A stretch of DNA of 64,000 bases from Nucisporomicrobium flavum (GCF_016464385.1 NZ_JADMLH010000021.1:82648-146647), one strand, 5' to 3'; shown: positions 41,816-50,661, numbered from the stretch's first letter. Notes: a model not told the origin generated them from the letters alone. Translations and numbers: made by a program.

Positions 41816-42733
41816 ATGCGGATTCTCATGGCCGGCGCGTCGGGTTTCCTGGGCACCTCCCTCGCCGAGCGGCTACGCCGGTCCGGGCACGAGATCACCC
41901 TGCTGGTGCGCCGCCCCGCCGGGAACCCCGGCGAGGCCACGTGGAAGCCCTCCGCGGGCCAGCTGGACCCGGCCCTGGTCGCGGCCGCCGACGTGGTGAT
42001 CAACCTGGCCGGCGCAGGCGTCGGCGACAAGCGCTGGACCGCGCGCTACAAGAGCCTGATCCGCAGCAGCCGGGTGGACACCACCGGCACCATCGCCAGC
42101 ACGATCAGCAAGCTGCCGGCCGCCGACCGGCCCCGGGCGCTGCTGCAGTCCTCCGCCGTCGGCTGGTACGGCGACACCGGCGACCGTGAGGTCACCGAGG
42201 AGGCGCCGGCGGGCACCGGGTTCCTGGCCGACGTGTGCCGGGTCTGGGAGGCCGCCGCCCGTCCCGCCGAGGACGCCGGCACGCGGGTCGCGCTGCTGCG
42301 CACCGGGTTGCCGCTGGACGCGCGCGGCGGGCTGCTGAAGCCGCAGATGCCGCTGTTCCGCGCGGGCGCCGGGGCGAAGCTGGGCGGCGGCAAGCAGTGG
42401 GTGCCGTGGATCGCGTTCGCCGACTGGCTCTCCGCCGTCGACTTCGTGCTGGAACGCGAGGACCTGGCGGGCCCGGTCAACCTCGTCGGCCCCGAGCCGG
42501 CCACCAACGCCGAGTTCACCCGTACGCTCGGCAAGGTTCTGAACCGCCCGGCCCTGCTGCAGGTCCCCGGCCTGGCGCTGCAGGTGGCCCTCGGCGAGTT
42601 CGCGCACGAGGCGTTGCGCAGCCAGCGGGTGCTGCCCGGCGTGCTGCAACGGGAGGGCTTCACCTTCGCGTACCCGGATCTGGAGTCGGCGCTGCGCGTC
42701 GCCGTCGACGCCGACCGGCCGGCGGTCGCCTGA
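41816..42733 (+). CDS. TIGR01777-family epimerase/SDR-like protein
   Basis: 305-residue extended SDR: NAD(P) loop AGASGFLG near the N-terminus, VVINLAGAGV, SSAVGWYGDTGD (the Ser/Tyr region typical of YfcH-like proteins), and a DUF1731 C-terminal part (ALRSQRVLPGVLQREGF). ATG 41816 is preferred because the family begins MRIL; ATG 41804 and GTG 41810 are also in frame. Counterpart by position of Rv2216. Biochemical role unknown. Confidence 0.88.
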   Translation: MRILMAGASGFLGTSLAERLRRSGHEITLLVRRPAGNPGEATWKPSAGQLDPALVAAADVVINLAGAGVGDKRWTARYKSLIRSSRVDTTGTIASTISKLPAADRPRALLQSSAVGWYGDTGDREVTEEAPAGTGFLADVCRVWEAAARPAEDAGTRVALLRTGLPLDARGGLLKPQMPLFRAGAGAKLGGGKQWVPWIAFADWLSAVDFVLEREDLAGPVNLVGPEPATNAEFTRTLGKVLNRPALLQVPGLALQVALGEFAHEALRSQRVLPGVLQREGFTFAYPDLESALRVAVDADRPAVA

Positions 42734-42750
42734 AACCCGCGTTTCCTTGC

Positions 42751-42756
42751 TAACCT
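42751..42756 (+). promoter_or_regulatory. Putative -10 element, leaderless membrane-protein gene
   Basis: TAACCT, 7 nt before the GTG at 42764, without Shine-Dalgarno. The following CCGG-like context resembles the element before the paralogous gene at 44716. Confidence 0.55.
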
Positions 42757-42763
42757 CCGGCTG

Positions 42764-44629
42764 GTGTCCGTCGTCGCCGCAGCCCCGTCCGAGTCCGCAG
42801 AGCCGCCGGCGTCGCCGGAGGGCCACGGCTCCGGTTCGCGGCGCCCGCATCTGATCGTCGCCCTCGTCGCGCTGGCCCTCGCGACGTACGTGACCAGCGG
42901 CCTGTGGCGTGACCCGGCCGGGCGCGGCCTCACCGAGAACATGGGCGACCAGGCGTTCTTCGAATGGCTGCTCGGCTACGGCGTCTACACGCTCGGGCAC
43001 GGCGCCGACCCGTTCTACACGTGGATGATGAACGCGCCGTTCGGGGTCAACCTGGCCGCGAACACCTCGGTGACGGTCTACACGACGCTGTTCTCCCCGC
43101 TGACGTTCCTCGCCGGACCGCAGGTCAGTTTCGTCACCATCCTGACGCTGAACCTCGCCGGCTCCGCCTTCACCTGGTATCTGTTCCTGCGCCGGTGGCT
43201 GGTCCGGCTCCCGGTGGCGGCGGCGCTCGGCGGGCTGGCCATCGGGTTCGCGCCCGGCTTCATCTCGCACGCCAACGGGCATCTCAACTGGACGGCCGGC
43301 TGGGTCGCGCCTGTGGTGCTGTGGCGGGTGCTGCTGCTGCGCGAGCGCGGCCGGTGGCTGCTCAACGGTGTCATCCTCGGCGTACTGCTCGCCATCGGCT
43401 TCTCCATCGCCGCCGAGGGGCTGTTCTTCACCGCGCTCGCCGCGGGCGTCTTCGTGCTGGTCTGGTCGCTGGCGCCGGCGACGCGCTCGGAGGCCCGGGC
43501 CGCGGCGCCGACCGTGCTGGCCGCGCTGGGCGTCGCCGCGGTGCAGGCGGGGCTGCTGCTGGCGTACCCGCTCTACATGCACTTCGCCGGCCGGCGCACC
43601 TTCACCGGCACCGGCTTCAACCAGGCGCACTACGCCGAGGACTTCGGGGCCTATTTCCAGTACCCGACCCGGTCGGTGGCGGGATGGCTGGGGCTGGGCA
43701 GCGACCTGGCGCCGAACCCGACCGAGGAGACGTCGTTCTTCGGCGTACCCCTCATGATCCTGACGGTCGTGGGTCTGGTGGTGCTGTGGCGGGCCGCGGC
43801 ACCCGGCCGGCGCGCCACCCTGGCCGCGATCTCCGCTGTCGGCGTGGTGTTCCTGCTGCTCTCGTGGGGACCGCAGCTGAAGTTCTTCAAATCCTCGACG
43901 AGCATCAACCTCCCGTACGAGGCCCTGCGCCACCTTCCGCTGTTCGACTCGGCGCTGCCGGCCCGGTACGCGCTCGTGGTCGCGGCGGTGATCGGCGTCG
44001 TCGTGGCGATGCTCGCCGACCGGCTGCTGACCGAGCCGCTGCCCTCGGTACGGGTCCACGCCACCTGGGCGGCCGCTTTCGCGCTGGCGCTGGTGCCGCT
44101 GGTCCCGCTGCCCGTGCTGACCCGGCCGCGCGCCCCGGAGCCGGCGTTCATCGCGGACGGCATCTGGCGCGACTACGTCAGCGACAACGGCGTGCTGACC
44201 GCGCTGCCGGTCGCCACCACGGACACCCCGGACGGGCAGCGCTGGCAGGCGTACACGATGGCCCGGGCCGGCAAGCAGTTCCGCATCCCCGGCGGTTACT
44301 TCCTCGGGCCGGGCGGGCCGGACGGCACCGGCCGGATCGGGGCCGAGTCCCGGGCGACCGACTGGCTGTTCTTCCGGGCCGCCTACTACGGGACGGTCGT
44401 GCCGCTCGACGACTTCGACCGGGACCAGGCCCGGCGCGACTTCGCGTTCTGGGGCGTCGAGGCGGTCTTCCTGCCCGACGAGATCACCGGCGCGCACACC
44501 GACCTGTTCCGCTCTGCGGTGGAGCTGACGGCGACCGACCTGCTCGGCACGCCGGAACGGGTGGGCGGCGTGCTGCTGTGGCGGATCCGCCCCGGCATCG
44601 ACCCGGCCGGGCGCGGCACGGGAGATTGA
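42764..44629 (+). CDS. Polytopic membrane protein, GT-C glycosyltransferase-like (paralogue 1)
   Basis: 621 residues with about 10-11 membrane helices. The first outer loop has GADPFYTWMMNAPFGVNLAAN, then FAPGFISHANGHLNWTAGW, LAYPLYMHFAGRRTF and, after the membrane part, a soluble C-terminal domain (YFLGPGGPDGTGRIGAE). The helix pattern and acidic first loop resemble GT-C lipid-linked sugar transferases, but I cannot confirm a DxD/ExD catalytic pair. Closely related in sequence to the next gene; the pair arose by tandem duplication. Possible role in cell-surface glycan assembly. Confidence 0.8.
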   Translation: MSVVAAAPSESAEPPASPEGHGSGSRRPHLIVALVALALATYVTSGLWRDPAGRGLTENMGDQAFFEWLLGYGVYTLGHGADPFYTWMMNAPFGVNLAANTSVTVYTTLFSPLTFLAGPQVSFVTILTLNLAGSAFTWYLFLRRWLVRLPVAAALGGLAIGFAPGFISHANGHLNWTAGWVAPVVLWRVLLLRERGRWLLNGVILGVLLAIGFSIAAEGLFFTALAAGVFVLVWSLAPATRSEARAAAPTVLAALGVAAVQAGLLLAYPLYMHFAGRRTFTGTGFNQAHYAEDFGAYFQYPTRSVAGWLGLGSDLAPNPTEETSFFGVPLMILTVVGLVVLWRAAAPGRRATLAAISAVGVVFLLLSWGPQLKFFKSSTSINLPYEALRHLPLFDSALPARYALVVAAVIGVVVAMLADRLLTEPLPSVRVHATWAAAFALALVPLVPLPVLTRPRAPEPAFIADGIWRDYVSDNGVLTALPVATTDTPDGQRWQAYTMARAGKQFRIPGGYFLGPGGPDGTGRIGAESRATDWLFFRAAYYGTVVPLDDFDRDQARRDFAFWGVEAVFLPDEITGAHTDLFRSAVELTATDLLGTPERVGGVLLWRIRPGIDPAGRGTGD

Positions 44630-44703
44630 CACACGCCGCTGAGGGTCTGCTGAAAGATCGTTGTCCGGCTGCGCCCCGGCCGGTGCAACTGTCCGGACGC
44701 TGC

Positions 44704-44709
44704 TAACTT
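44704..44709 (+). promoter_or_regulatory. Putative -10 element, leaderless membrane-protein gene
   Basis: TAACTT, 6 nt before the GTG at 44716; shares TAACNT and a GCTAAC context with the element upstream of the paralogue. Confidence 0.55.
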
Positions 44710-44715
44710 CGGCGC

Positions 44716-46623
44716 GTGGCCGTCGCAACAACCGCTCCCGCTGTCTCCGCCGAACCCCCGGCGGTGCCCGAGGCGCGGCCGGCCCGCAGTCGCTGGTCGC
44801 TCAACTGGCTCTGGGACGTGGGTGTCGCGCTGCTCTGCCTCGCGACGGCCTACTGGGTCACCTCGGGCCTGTGGGAGAACCCGTACCGGCGCTCGATCAG
44901 CTACAACGAGGGTGACCACGCGTTCTTCGAATGGCTGCTCGGCTACGGCGTGCAGATCGTGCGCCACGGCGCGAACCCGTTCCACACCGATCTGCTCAAC
45001 GCGCCGGTGGGCGTGAACCTGGCGGCCAACACGTCCGTCACCGCGCTGGCCGTCCTCTTCGCACCGCTGACCATGCTGGCCGGCGCCCAGGTCTCGTACG
45101 TGACGATCCTCACGCTGAACCTGGCCGTGTCGGCGTACGGCTGGTATTTCGTGCTGCACGCCCACGCCGTCCGGCACCGGTCGGCGGCCGCGATCGGCGG
45201 CCTCTTCTGCGGTTTCGCGCCCGGCTTCATCTCGCACGCCAACGGGCATCTCAATTGGACGGCCGGTTGGCTGGCCCCCGCCATCCTCTGGTGGGTGCTG
45301 AAGCTGCGCGCCTCCCGCCGCTGGCTGCGCGACGGCATCGTGCTCGGCGTGCTCATGGCGGCCGGCTTCACCATTGCCGCCGAGATGCTGTTCTCCATCG
45401 CCCTGGCCACGTCCGTCTTCGTCATCGCGTGGAGCGCCGGGCGAGCCACGTGGCCACAGGCCCGCGCCGCGGTCCCGACCACCCTCGCCGCGCTGGGCGT
45501 CAGCGCGCTGGTGGCCGGCGCGCTGCTGGCGTACCCGCTGTACATGCACTTCGCCGGGCCCGGCTCGTTCTCCGGCACGGGTTTCGACCAGCGCAGGTTC
45601 GTCGAGGACGCGGCCGGCTACCTCGTCTACCCCTTCCAGTCGCTGGCCGGTCTCGCCGGCTTCGGACGCGGCGACCTCGCCTCCAACCAGACCGAGGCCG
45701 CCTCGTTCTTCGGGACGCCGCTGATGATCCTGATCGTCCTCGGCACCGTGCTGCTCTGGTGGCGCGGCGACCGCAGGCGCAAGGCGCTGATGCGCGCGCT
45801 GACGATCGTCGGCCTGCTCTTCATCGCGCTGTCGCTGGGCCCGCGCTTCAACTGGTTCAGCAAGGAGTACGACTTCCCGCTCCCGTACGCGGCCCTCGCC
45901 CACCTGCCGATCTTCGACTCGGCCCTCCCCGCCCGGATGGCCCTGGTGGTGGCGTGCGTGATCGGCACGACCCTCGCGCTGCTCGCCGACCGGGTGCTGA
46001 CCCCGCCCCTGCGCACCCGCTGGCGCGTCACCTGGGCGGTGGCGTTCGCGGTGGCCCTCGTACCGATCTTCCCGAGGCCGCTGCTCACCAGCGAACGCTC
46101 CCCCGAACCCCGGTTCATCGCCGACGGCAGCTGGGAGCGGTACGTGCCGGAGGGCGGGGTGATGAGCTCCCTCCCGTACGCGGCCAGCTCCACCCCCGAC
46201 GCGCAGCGCTGGCAGGCGTACACGATGGCCCGCGGCGGCCGCCAGTTCCGCATGCCGGACGGCTACTTCCTCGGCCCCGGCGGCCCCGACGGCACGGGCC
46301 GCGTAGGAGCACCGGAACGCCGCACCGACATGATGTGGCGCCACATCGCGGTCACCGGCTACGCGTACGACATCGACAACTACGACCGCGCCAAGGTCCG
46401 CGGCGACCTGGCCTACTGGAAGATCGACGCGCTGTTCATCCCGGACCGGATCAGCGGCAAGGACGGCATCCTGTTCCGGGCGGCGCTGGTGCACACGATG
46501 GAGGAGCTCTTCGGGCCGGGGGAACGGGTGGAGGACGTGCTGGTGTGGCGCGTACGCCCGGGCATCGACCCGATGCCGGTACCGGACGACGGCCCCGACG
46601 GTCCCCGCCGCCCGACCGACTAG
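44716..46623 (+). CDS. Polytopic membrane protein, GT-C glycosyltransferase-like (paralogue 2)
   Basis: 635 residues, paralogue of the preceding gene with the same order of blocks: HGANPFHTDLLNAPVGVNLA, FAPGFISHANGHLNWTAGW, LAYPLYMHFAGPGSFSGTGF, YFLGPGGPDGTGRVG. About 10-11 helices and a C-terminal soluble domain of about 170 residues. Differences cluster in the N-terminus and in loops, so substrates may differ. Each copy has its own leaderless-type promoter rather than a shared operon. Only 87 bp separate it from lipB. Confidence 0.8.
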   Translation: MAVATTAPAVSAEPPAVPEARPARSRWSLNWLWDVGVALLCLATAYWVTSGLWENPYRRSISYNEGDHAFFEWLLGYGVQIVRHGANPFHTDLLNAPVGVNLAANTSVTALAVLFAPLTMLAGAQVSYVTILTLNLAVSAYGWYFVLHAHAVRHRSAAAIGGLFCGFAPGFISHANGHLNWTAGWLAPAILWWVLKLRASRRWLRDGIVLGVLMAAGFTIAAEMLFSIALATSVFVIAWSAGRATWPQARAAVPTTLAALGVSALVAGALLAYPLYMHFAGPGSFSGTGFDQRRFVEDAAGYLVYPFQSLAGLAGFGRGDLASNQTEAASFFGTPLMILIVLGTVLLWWRGDRRRKALMRALTIVGLLFIALSLGPRFNWFSKEYDFPLPYAALAHLPIFDSALPARMALVVACVIGTTLALLADRVLTPPLRTRWRVTWAVAFAVALVPIFPRPLLTSERSPEPRFIADGSWERYVPEGGVMSSLPYAASSTPDAQRWQAYTMARGGRQFRMPDGYFLGPGGPDGTGRVGAPERRTDMMWRHIAVTGYAYDIDNYDRAKVRGDLAYWKIDALFIPDRISGKDGILFRAALVHTMEELFGPGERVEDVLVWRVRPGIDPMPVPDDGPDGPRRPTD

Positions 46624-46697
46624 CCTCTCCCCCGCCGCGCCCTCCTCGCTGTTGGCCCCGCGGGCCGCGCGCCCCTCGTCCTCGGCGGGCGACGGAC

Positions 46698-46703
46698 TAG
46701 GCT
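46698..46703 (+). promoter_or_regulatory. Putative -10 element of lipB
   Basis: TAGGCT, 7 nt before the GTG at 46711, no Shine-Dalgarno; leaderless-like. Confidence 0.55.
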
Positions 46704-46710
46704 TGGGCTC

Positions 46711-47340
46711 GTGACGACTTCCACGCTGCAGGTCCTGCGCCCGGGCCTGGTCGACTACCGCGACGCCTGGGACGAGCAGCGCCGCCTGCACGAGGCCGTG
46801 GTCGCCGGCGAGCGGCCCGACACGATCCTGCTGCTCGAGCACCCCAGCGTCTTCACGGCGGGCAAACGCACCGAGCCGATGGACCGCCCGATGGACGGCA
46901 CCCCGGTCGTCGACGTCGACCGCGGCGGCAAGATCACGTGGCACGGCCCGGGGCAGCTCGTCGGGTACCCGATCGTCAAGCTCGCCGACCCGGTCGACGT
47001 CGTCGCGTACGTCCGCCGCATCGAGCAGATGCTGATCGACGTCTGCGCCGAGTTCGGCGTCACCGTGGACCGGGTCGAGGGCCGCAGCGGCGCCTGGGTC
47101 CGGGCCGACGAGCGAGGCCCGGACCGCAAGGTCGCCGCGATCGGCATCCGCGTGGCCCGCGGCGTCACCCAGCACGGCTTCGCCATCAACTGCGACTGCG
47201 ACCTGTCGAACTTCGACCGTTTCGTCCCCTGCGGCATCCGCGACGCCGGCGTCACCTCACTGAGCGCGGAGCTCGGCCGCCCGGTCCCGGTCGCGGAGGT
47301 CATGCCGCTGGTCGAACGACACCTGGCGACGCTGCTGTGA
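46711..47340 (+). CDS. lipB: Lipoyl(octanoyl) transferase LipB
   Basis: 209 residues. It moves octanoate from acyl carrier protein to lipoyl domains such as those of the E2 encoded 5 kb upstream. Signature RGGKITWHGPGQ at 71-82; catalytic Lys140 in RKVAAIGIRV and Cys174 in VPCGIRDAGV. Start GTG 46711. Followed by a 4-bp overlap with a small membrane protein gene. Confidence 0.96.
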   Translation: MTTSTLQVLRPGLVDYRDAWDEQRRLHEAVVAGERPDTILLLEHPSVFTAGKRTEPMDRPMDGTPVVDVDRGGKITWHGPGQLVGYPIVKLADPVDVVAYVRRIEQMLIDVCAEFGVTVDRVEGRSGAWVRADERGPDRKVAAIGIRVARGVTQHGFAINCDCDLSNFDRFVPCGIRDAGVTSLSAELGRPVPVAEVMPLVERHLATLL

Positions 47341-47501
47341 AGCTGTACAACGACCCCCGCGACAAGCGCGTCTTCGTCCCCAACAAGGCCGGCGGCGTCT
47401 CACTGAACTTCGGCCACCCGATCGCCTGGTGGATCCTCATCCTGATGACGATCATCCCGCTGATCATCGTCGCCGGCGTGACGATCGCCGTCGTCCTCTG
47501 A
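47337..47501 (+). CDS. Small membrane protein, DUF5808-like
   Basis: 54 residues: a soluble N-terminus (YNDPRDKRVFVPNKAGG, then LNFGHP) and one long hydrophobic helix (WWILILMTIIPLIIVAG). The RVFVP...LNFGHP pattern resembles DUF5808. The GTG overlaps the lipB stop (GTGA), so expression is coupled to lipB. Function unknown. Confidence 0.65.
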   Translation: MKLYNDPRDKRVFVPNKAGGVSLNFGHPIAWWILILMTIIPLIIVAGVTIAVVL

Positions 47502-47529
47502 CCCCTCGCCCGCCCGCGCCCACCCCCTC

Positions 47530-48786
47530 CTACGGCACGACCCGGTGCAGGTCCCGCGGAAAGGCCGTCACCTCCCGCACGTTCGCCGCCCCGGTCAACC
47601 GCGCCACGAACCGTTCCAGCCCGATCGCGAACCCCCCGTGCGGCGGCATCCCGTACCGGAATCCGTCCAGATATCCGCCCAGCGCCCCCGGGTCCGGCAC
47701 CACCGCGAGATAGTCCTCGTACCGGTGCAGCCGCTGCCCGCCGGTCACCAGCTCCAACCCACGGAACAGCAGGTCGAAGCTGTTGCTCCACCGCGGGTCG
47801 GACGGCTGCGGATGGGTGTAGAACGGCCGCTTGGCCATCGGGTACCCGGTCACGAACACGAACTCGGACCCGTGTTCCCGCAGCGCCCACTCCCCCAGCG
47901 CCCGCTCGTGCGCCGGCGCCAGGTCCGGCTCGTCGGCGGGCGCCCCGGCGATCCGCAGCGCCTCGGCGAAGTGCACCGCAGGGATCTCCGCCGGAACCGC
48001 GGGCACCGCGACCCCGGTCCGCTCGGCGACGGCCGCCGTCATGCCGGCCACCACCTCGGTGAGCACCGCCATCACGTCACGGTGGTCGCCGATGAACCCC
48101 AGCTCCGCGTCGAGCGACGTGTACTGGGCCAGGTGCCGGGCGGTGTCGTGCGGCTCGGCGCGGAACACCGGGCCGACCTCGTACACCCGCTCGAACACGC
48201 CGACCATCAGCTGCTTGTAGAACTGCGGCGACTGGGCGAGGTAGGCCGGCCGCCCGAAGTAGTCCAGCTCGAAGACGTTCGCGCCGGACTCGGTCGCCGT
48301 ACCCACGATCTTCGGGGTGTGGATCTCGACGAACCGCCGGCGTTCCAACGCGTCGCGGAACCCGGCGGTCGCGGCGGCCGCGACCCGCAACGCCGTCGCC
48401 CGCGACGGATGCCGCAGAGCCAGAGCGGCATGGTCCAGCTGCGTCGCCATGGTCGCGCTCAGCGTGGGCCGATGCACCTCGAACGGCAACGGTACGGCCA
48501 CAGCACCGCTGATCCGCCGTACGGTGGGGGCAACGAGCTCAACCCCGGCCGGAGCCGCAGCGTTCGCGACGACCGTGGCGGTGACCTCGACGACGGTCTC
48601 CTCCGGCAACTCTTCGATCTGCGCCCGTACGCCCGGCTCGGTGACGACGACCTGGCTGAGCCCGGCGGCGTCCCGGACGATCAGGAAAGCGACGGCCTTG
48701 AGCAGCCGCCGCCGATGCACCCACCCGGCGATCGTGCCGGTCTGCTTCTCGTGGGCGGCCAAGTCGGTGGAGAGGATGCGTTGCAT
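47530..48786 (-). CDS. aspS: Archaeal-type aspartyl-tRNA synthetase, probably non-discriminating
   Basis: 418 residues, the short archaeal/eukaryal-type AspRS without the bacterial insertion domain (bacterial AspRS is about 590). OB-fold anticodon domain at about 1-100, then class II core with motif 2 FRAEPHDT at 208-215 and motif 3 GLER at 389-392. In the anticodon domain the position that is Trp in discriminating archaeal AspRS is His24 (GWVHRRR), and Pro79 (AAAPAGVEL) matches the non-discriminating type, so it may also charge tRNA-Asn for later amidation. ATG 48786 has AGGAGG 8 nt upstream. It interrupts the usual lipB-lipA order and is preceded by a T-box leader. Confidence 0.9.
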   Translation of the reverse strand: MQRILSTDLAAHEKQTGTIAGWVHRRRLLKAVAFLIVRDAAGLSQVVVTEPGVRAQIEELPEETVVEVTATVVANAAAPAGVELVAPTVRRISGAVAVPLPFEVHRPTLSATMATQLDHAALALRHPSRATALRVAAAATAGFRDALERRRFVEIHTPKIVGTATESGANVFELDYFGRPAYLAQSPQFYKQLMVGVFERVYEVGPVFRAEPHDTARHLAQYTSLDAELGFIGDHRDVMAVLTEVVAGMTAAVAERTGVAVPAVPAEIPAVHFAEALRIAGAPADEPDLAPAHERALGEWALREHGSEFVFVTGYPMAKRPFYTHPQPSDPRWSNSFDLLFRGLELVTGGQRLHRYEDYLAVVPDPGALGGYLDGFRYGMPPHGGFAIGLERFVARLTGAANVREVTAFPRDLHRVVP

Positions 48787-48790
48787 GGCG

Positions 48791-49235
48791 GGAACCTCCT
48801 CTGGTGTGTGCAACGCGGCCCCAGGGAGGTGTGGGCGAGCGGGAAACCTCGCGGTACCACCACACCTTCGCCCCCGCCGACCACCGACCGCCTCCGTACG
48901 CCCCCAGCCCCGGCCACCCACTGCCGACCGCTGCTCATGGCCAGCTCGGGGGCTGGAACCCCGCCGGACCGTCCGCTTCTCGCGACCGTCCCCGCACCGG
49001 AACCCGGCCGGTCCGCCACCGCTCGCGGCCGGACCCGGGCCAGATCCCGGCCGGACCGTCCGCTGCGTGCGGCTGAGTCCGGGCCTGGGCCCGACGGAGG
49101 CGTCCGTGCACGACGGGCGCCTCTTGTGCAACGCGGCTCAGGAGTGTCTTCGCGCCCCGGCACCGGGCCACCTTCACAGCTGCCGGTGGCTCTCTCGGCC
49201 GGCGGGATCGGGGCGTTACTCGGTTCCGTCACTGC
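48791..49235 (-). promoter_or_regulatory. Translational T-box riboswitch, Asp (GAC) specifier
   Basis: Read on the minus strand. Stem I: AGTA at 49220-49217, AGAGAG at 49195-49190, GCCCCG pairing with CGGGGC, and specifier loop GCGAA-GAC-A with GAC at 49148-49146, an aspartate codon. Antisequestrator: A1 helix GGTGTGG (48866-48860) with CCACACC (48834-48828), bulge TGGTACC (48859-48853), A2 helix GCGAG (48852-48848) with CTCGC (48839-48835). The alternative helix pairs ACCTCC (48830-48825) with GGAGGT (48799-48794), which is the ribosome site of aspS. There is no U-tract, so control is translational, as for actinobacterial T-boxes. The linker between specifier and T-box is unusually long (about 290 nt) and contains a repeated GCGGACGGTCCGGC (49063-49050 and 48976-48963). 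Confidence 0.88.
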
Positions 49236-49362
49236 CGTGGCCGGGACGTTAACAGCGGGCAAGAAGTCGACGCACGCGATTTTGCGCGCGGGCGTGAGGG
49301 CACTCACAGATTCGCCCACGTGAGCCTCGTCGCCCCCGGCCCGCTTGATCTTGTGTTCGGCG

Positions 49363-49368
49363 TAATCT
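49363..49368 (+). promoter_or_regulatory. Putative -10 element of lipA
   Basis: TAATCT, 7 nt before the GTG at 49376; no Shine-Dalgarno. The divergent aspS leader promoter must lie within about 49236-49360. Confidence 0.55.
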
Positions 49369-49375
49369 CAGGGCT

Positions 49376-50299
49376 GTGACTATTGCTCCCGAGGGCCGCC
49401 GCATGCTGCGCATCGAGGCGCGCAACGCCGAAACTCCCATCGAGCGGAAGCCTCCGTGGATCAAGGTCAAAGCCAAGATGGGCCCGGAATACACGCACAT
49501 GCGCGGGCTCGTGCAGAAGGAAGGCCTGCACACGGTCTGCCAGGAGGCCGGCTGCCCCAACATCTATGAGTGCTGGGAAGACCGCGAGGCCACCTTCCTC
49601 ATCGGCGGCGACCAGTGCACCCGCCGCTGCGACTTCTGCCAGATCGACACCGGCAAGCCGGCCGAGTTCGACGCCGACGAGCCCCGCCGCGTCGGCGAGT
49701 CGGTCGCCACGATGGGCCTCAAGTACGCAACGGTCACCGGCGTCGCCCGCGACGACCTCCCCGACGGCGGCGCCTGGCTCTACGCGGAGACGGTCCGCCA
49801 GATCCACAAGCTCCAGCCCGGCTGCGGCGTCGAGCTCCTGATCCCCGACTTCAACGCCGACCCCCAGCAACTCGCCGAGGTCTTCGGCGCCGCGCCCGAG
49901 GTCCTGGCCCACAACGTCGAGACGGTCCCCCGCATCTTCAAGCGCATCCGCCCGGGCTTCCGCTACGACCGCTCCCTGGACGTCATCACCCAGGCCCGGG
50001 CCGCCGGCCTCGTCACCAAGTCCAACCTGATCCTCGGCATGGGCGAAGAACGAGCCGAAGTCTCCCAAGCCCTCCGGGACCTCCACGCCGCGGGCTGCGA
50101 GCTCATCACCATCACCCAGTACCTCCGCCCCACCCCCCGCCACCACCCTGTCGACCGCTGGGTCAAGCCGGAAGAATTCGTCGAACTCCGCGAAGAAGCC
50201 GAGCAGATCGGCTTCGCCGGCGTCATGTCGGGCCCCCTGGTCCGGTCCTCCTACCGAGCCGGCCGCCTGTACCAGCAGGCCCTCGCCGCCCGCGGCTGA
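49376..50299 (+). CDS. lipA: Lipoyl synthase LipA
   Basis: 307-residue radical SAM enzyme that inserts two sulfurs into octanoyl groups. Auxiliary cluster cysteines Cys55, Cys60 and Cys66 (CQEAGCPNIYEC), radical SAM motif CTRRCDFC with Cys81/85/88, and the C-terminal RSSYRAG with the auxiliary-cluster Ser. GTG 49376, leaderless-type. Normally adjacent to lipB; here separated by the DUF5808-like gene and aspS. Confidence 0.96.
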   Translation: MTIAPEGRRMLRIEARNAETPIERKPPWIKVKAKMGPEYTHMRGLVQKEGLHTVCQEAGCPNIYECWEDREATFLIGGDQCTRRCDFCQIDTGKPAEFDADEPRRVGESVATMGLKYATVTGVARDDLPDGGAWLYAETVRQIHKLQPGCGVELLIPDFNADPQQLAEVFGAAPEVLAHNVETVPRIFKRIRPGFRYDRSLDVITQARAAGLVTKSNLILGMGEERAEVSQALRDLHAAGCELITITQYLRPTPRHHPVDRWVKPEEFVELREEAEQIGFAGVMSGPLVRSSYRAGRLYQQALAARG

Positions 50300-50661
50300 A
50301 GGCCCCCGACAGCCGAGCCCTCAAACCGACGGTCGCCGCGAGCATTCCCGCAGCCGGCGACCGTCGCAGGCAGCGCCGCCACGCGCGGTCCCACGACAGA
50401 CCGCCGTGGCAGGCGGGGCCGCAACCGCCGCCATCGCAGACTTGTCCCGCGAGCGCGCGCCGCCGCAGGCGACCTCGTGAGGTAAGCGCTGATCAGCGCG
50501 ACCAACAGACCGCGCTTCTTACGGCTACGCAACAACCCACGGCCGGCGGGTGGCAACGGCAACCAGCAACTATCCCTGCTGTCGGCGTGCGGCTGGTGAT
50601 GCGGAGCTGCGTTCGCCTCTCGCAGCGGTGTGCCCGCCGGGTCGGCCGGATCGACGTACCG
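50300..50661. other. Intergenic region after lipA, no gene seen
   Basis: 362 bp between lipA and the end of the LysR gene. It begins with the lipA terminator; beyond that I see no supported coding frame on either strand, only GC-rich short repeats. Open antisense frames here lack start signals and family features. Confidence 0.6.
50327..50366 (+). terminator. Hairpin terminator of lipA
   Basis: Perfect 12-bp arms CGACGGTCGCCG at 50327-50338 and its complement at 50355-50366, 16-nt loop, 28 bp after the stop. Confidence 0.7.
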
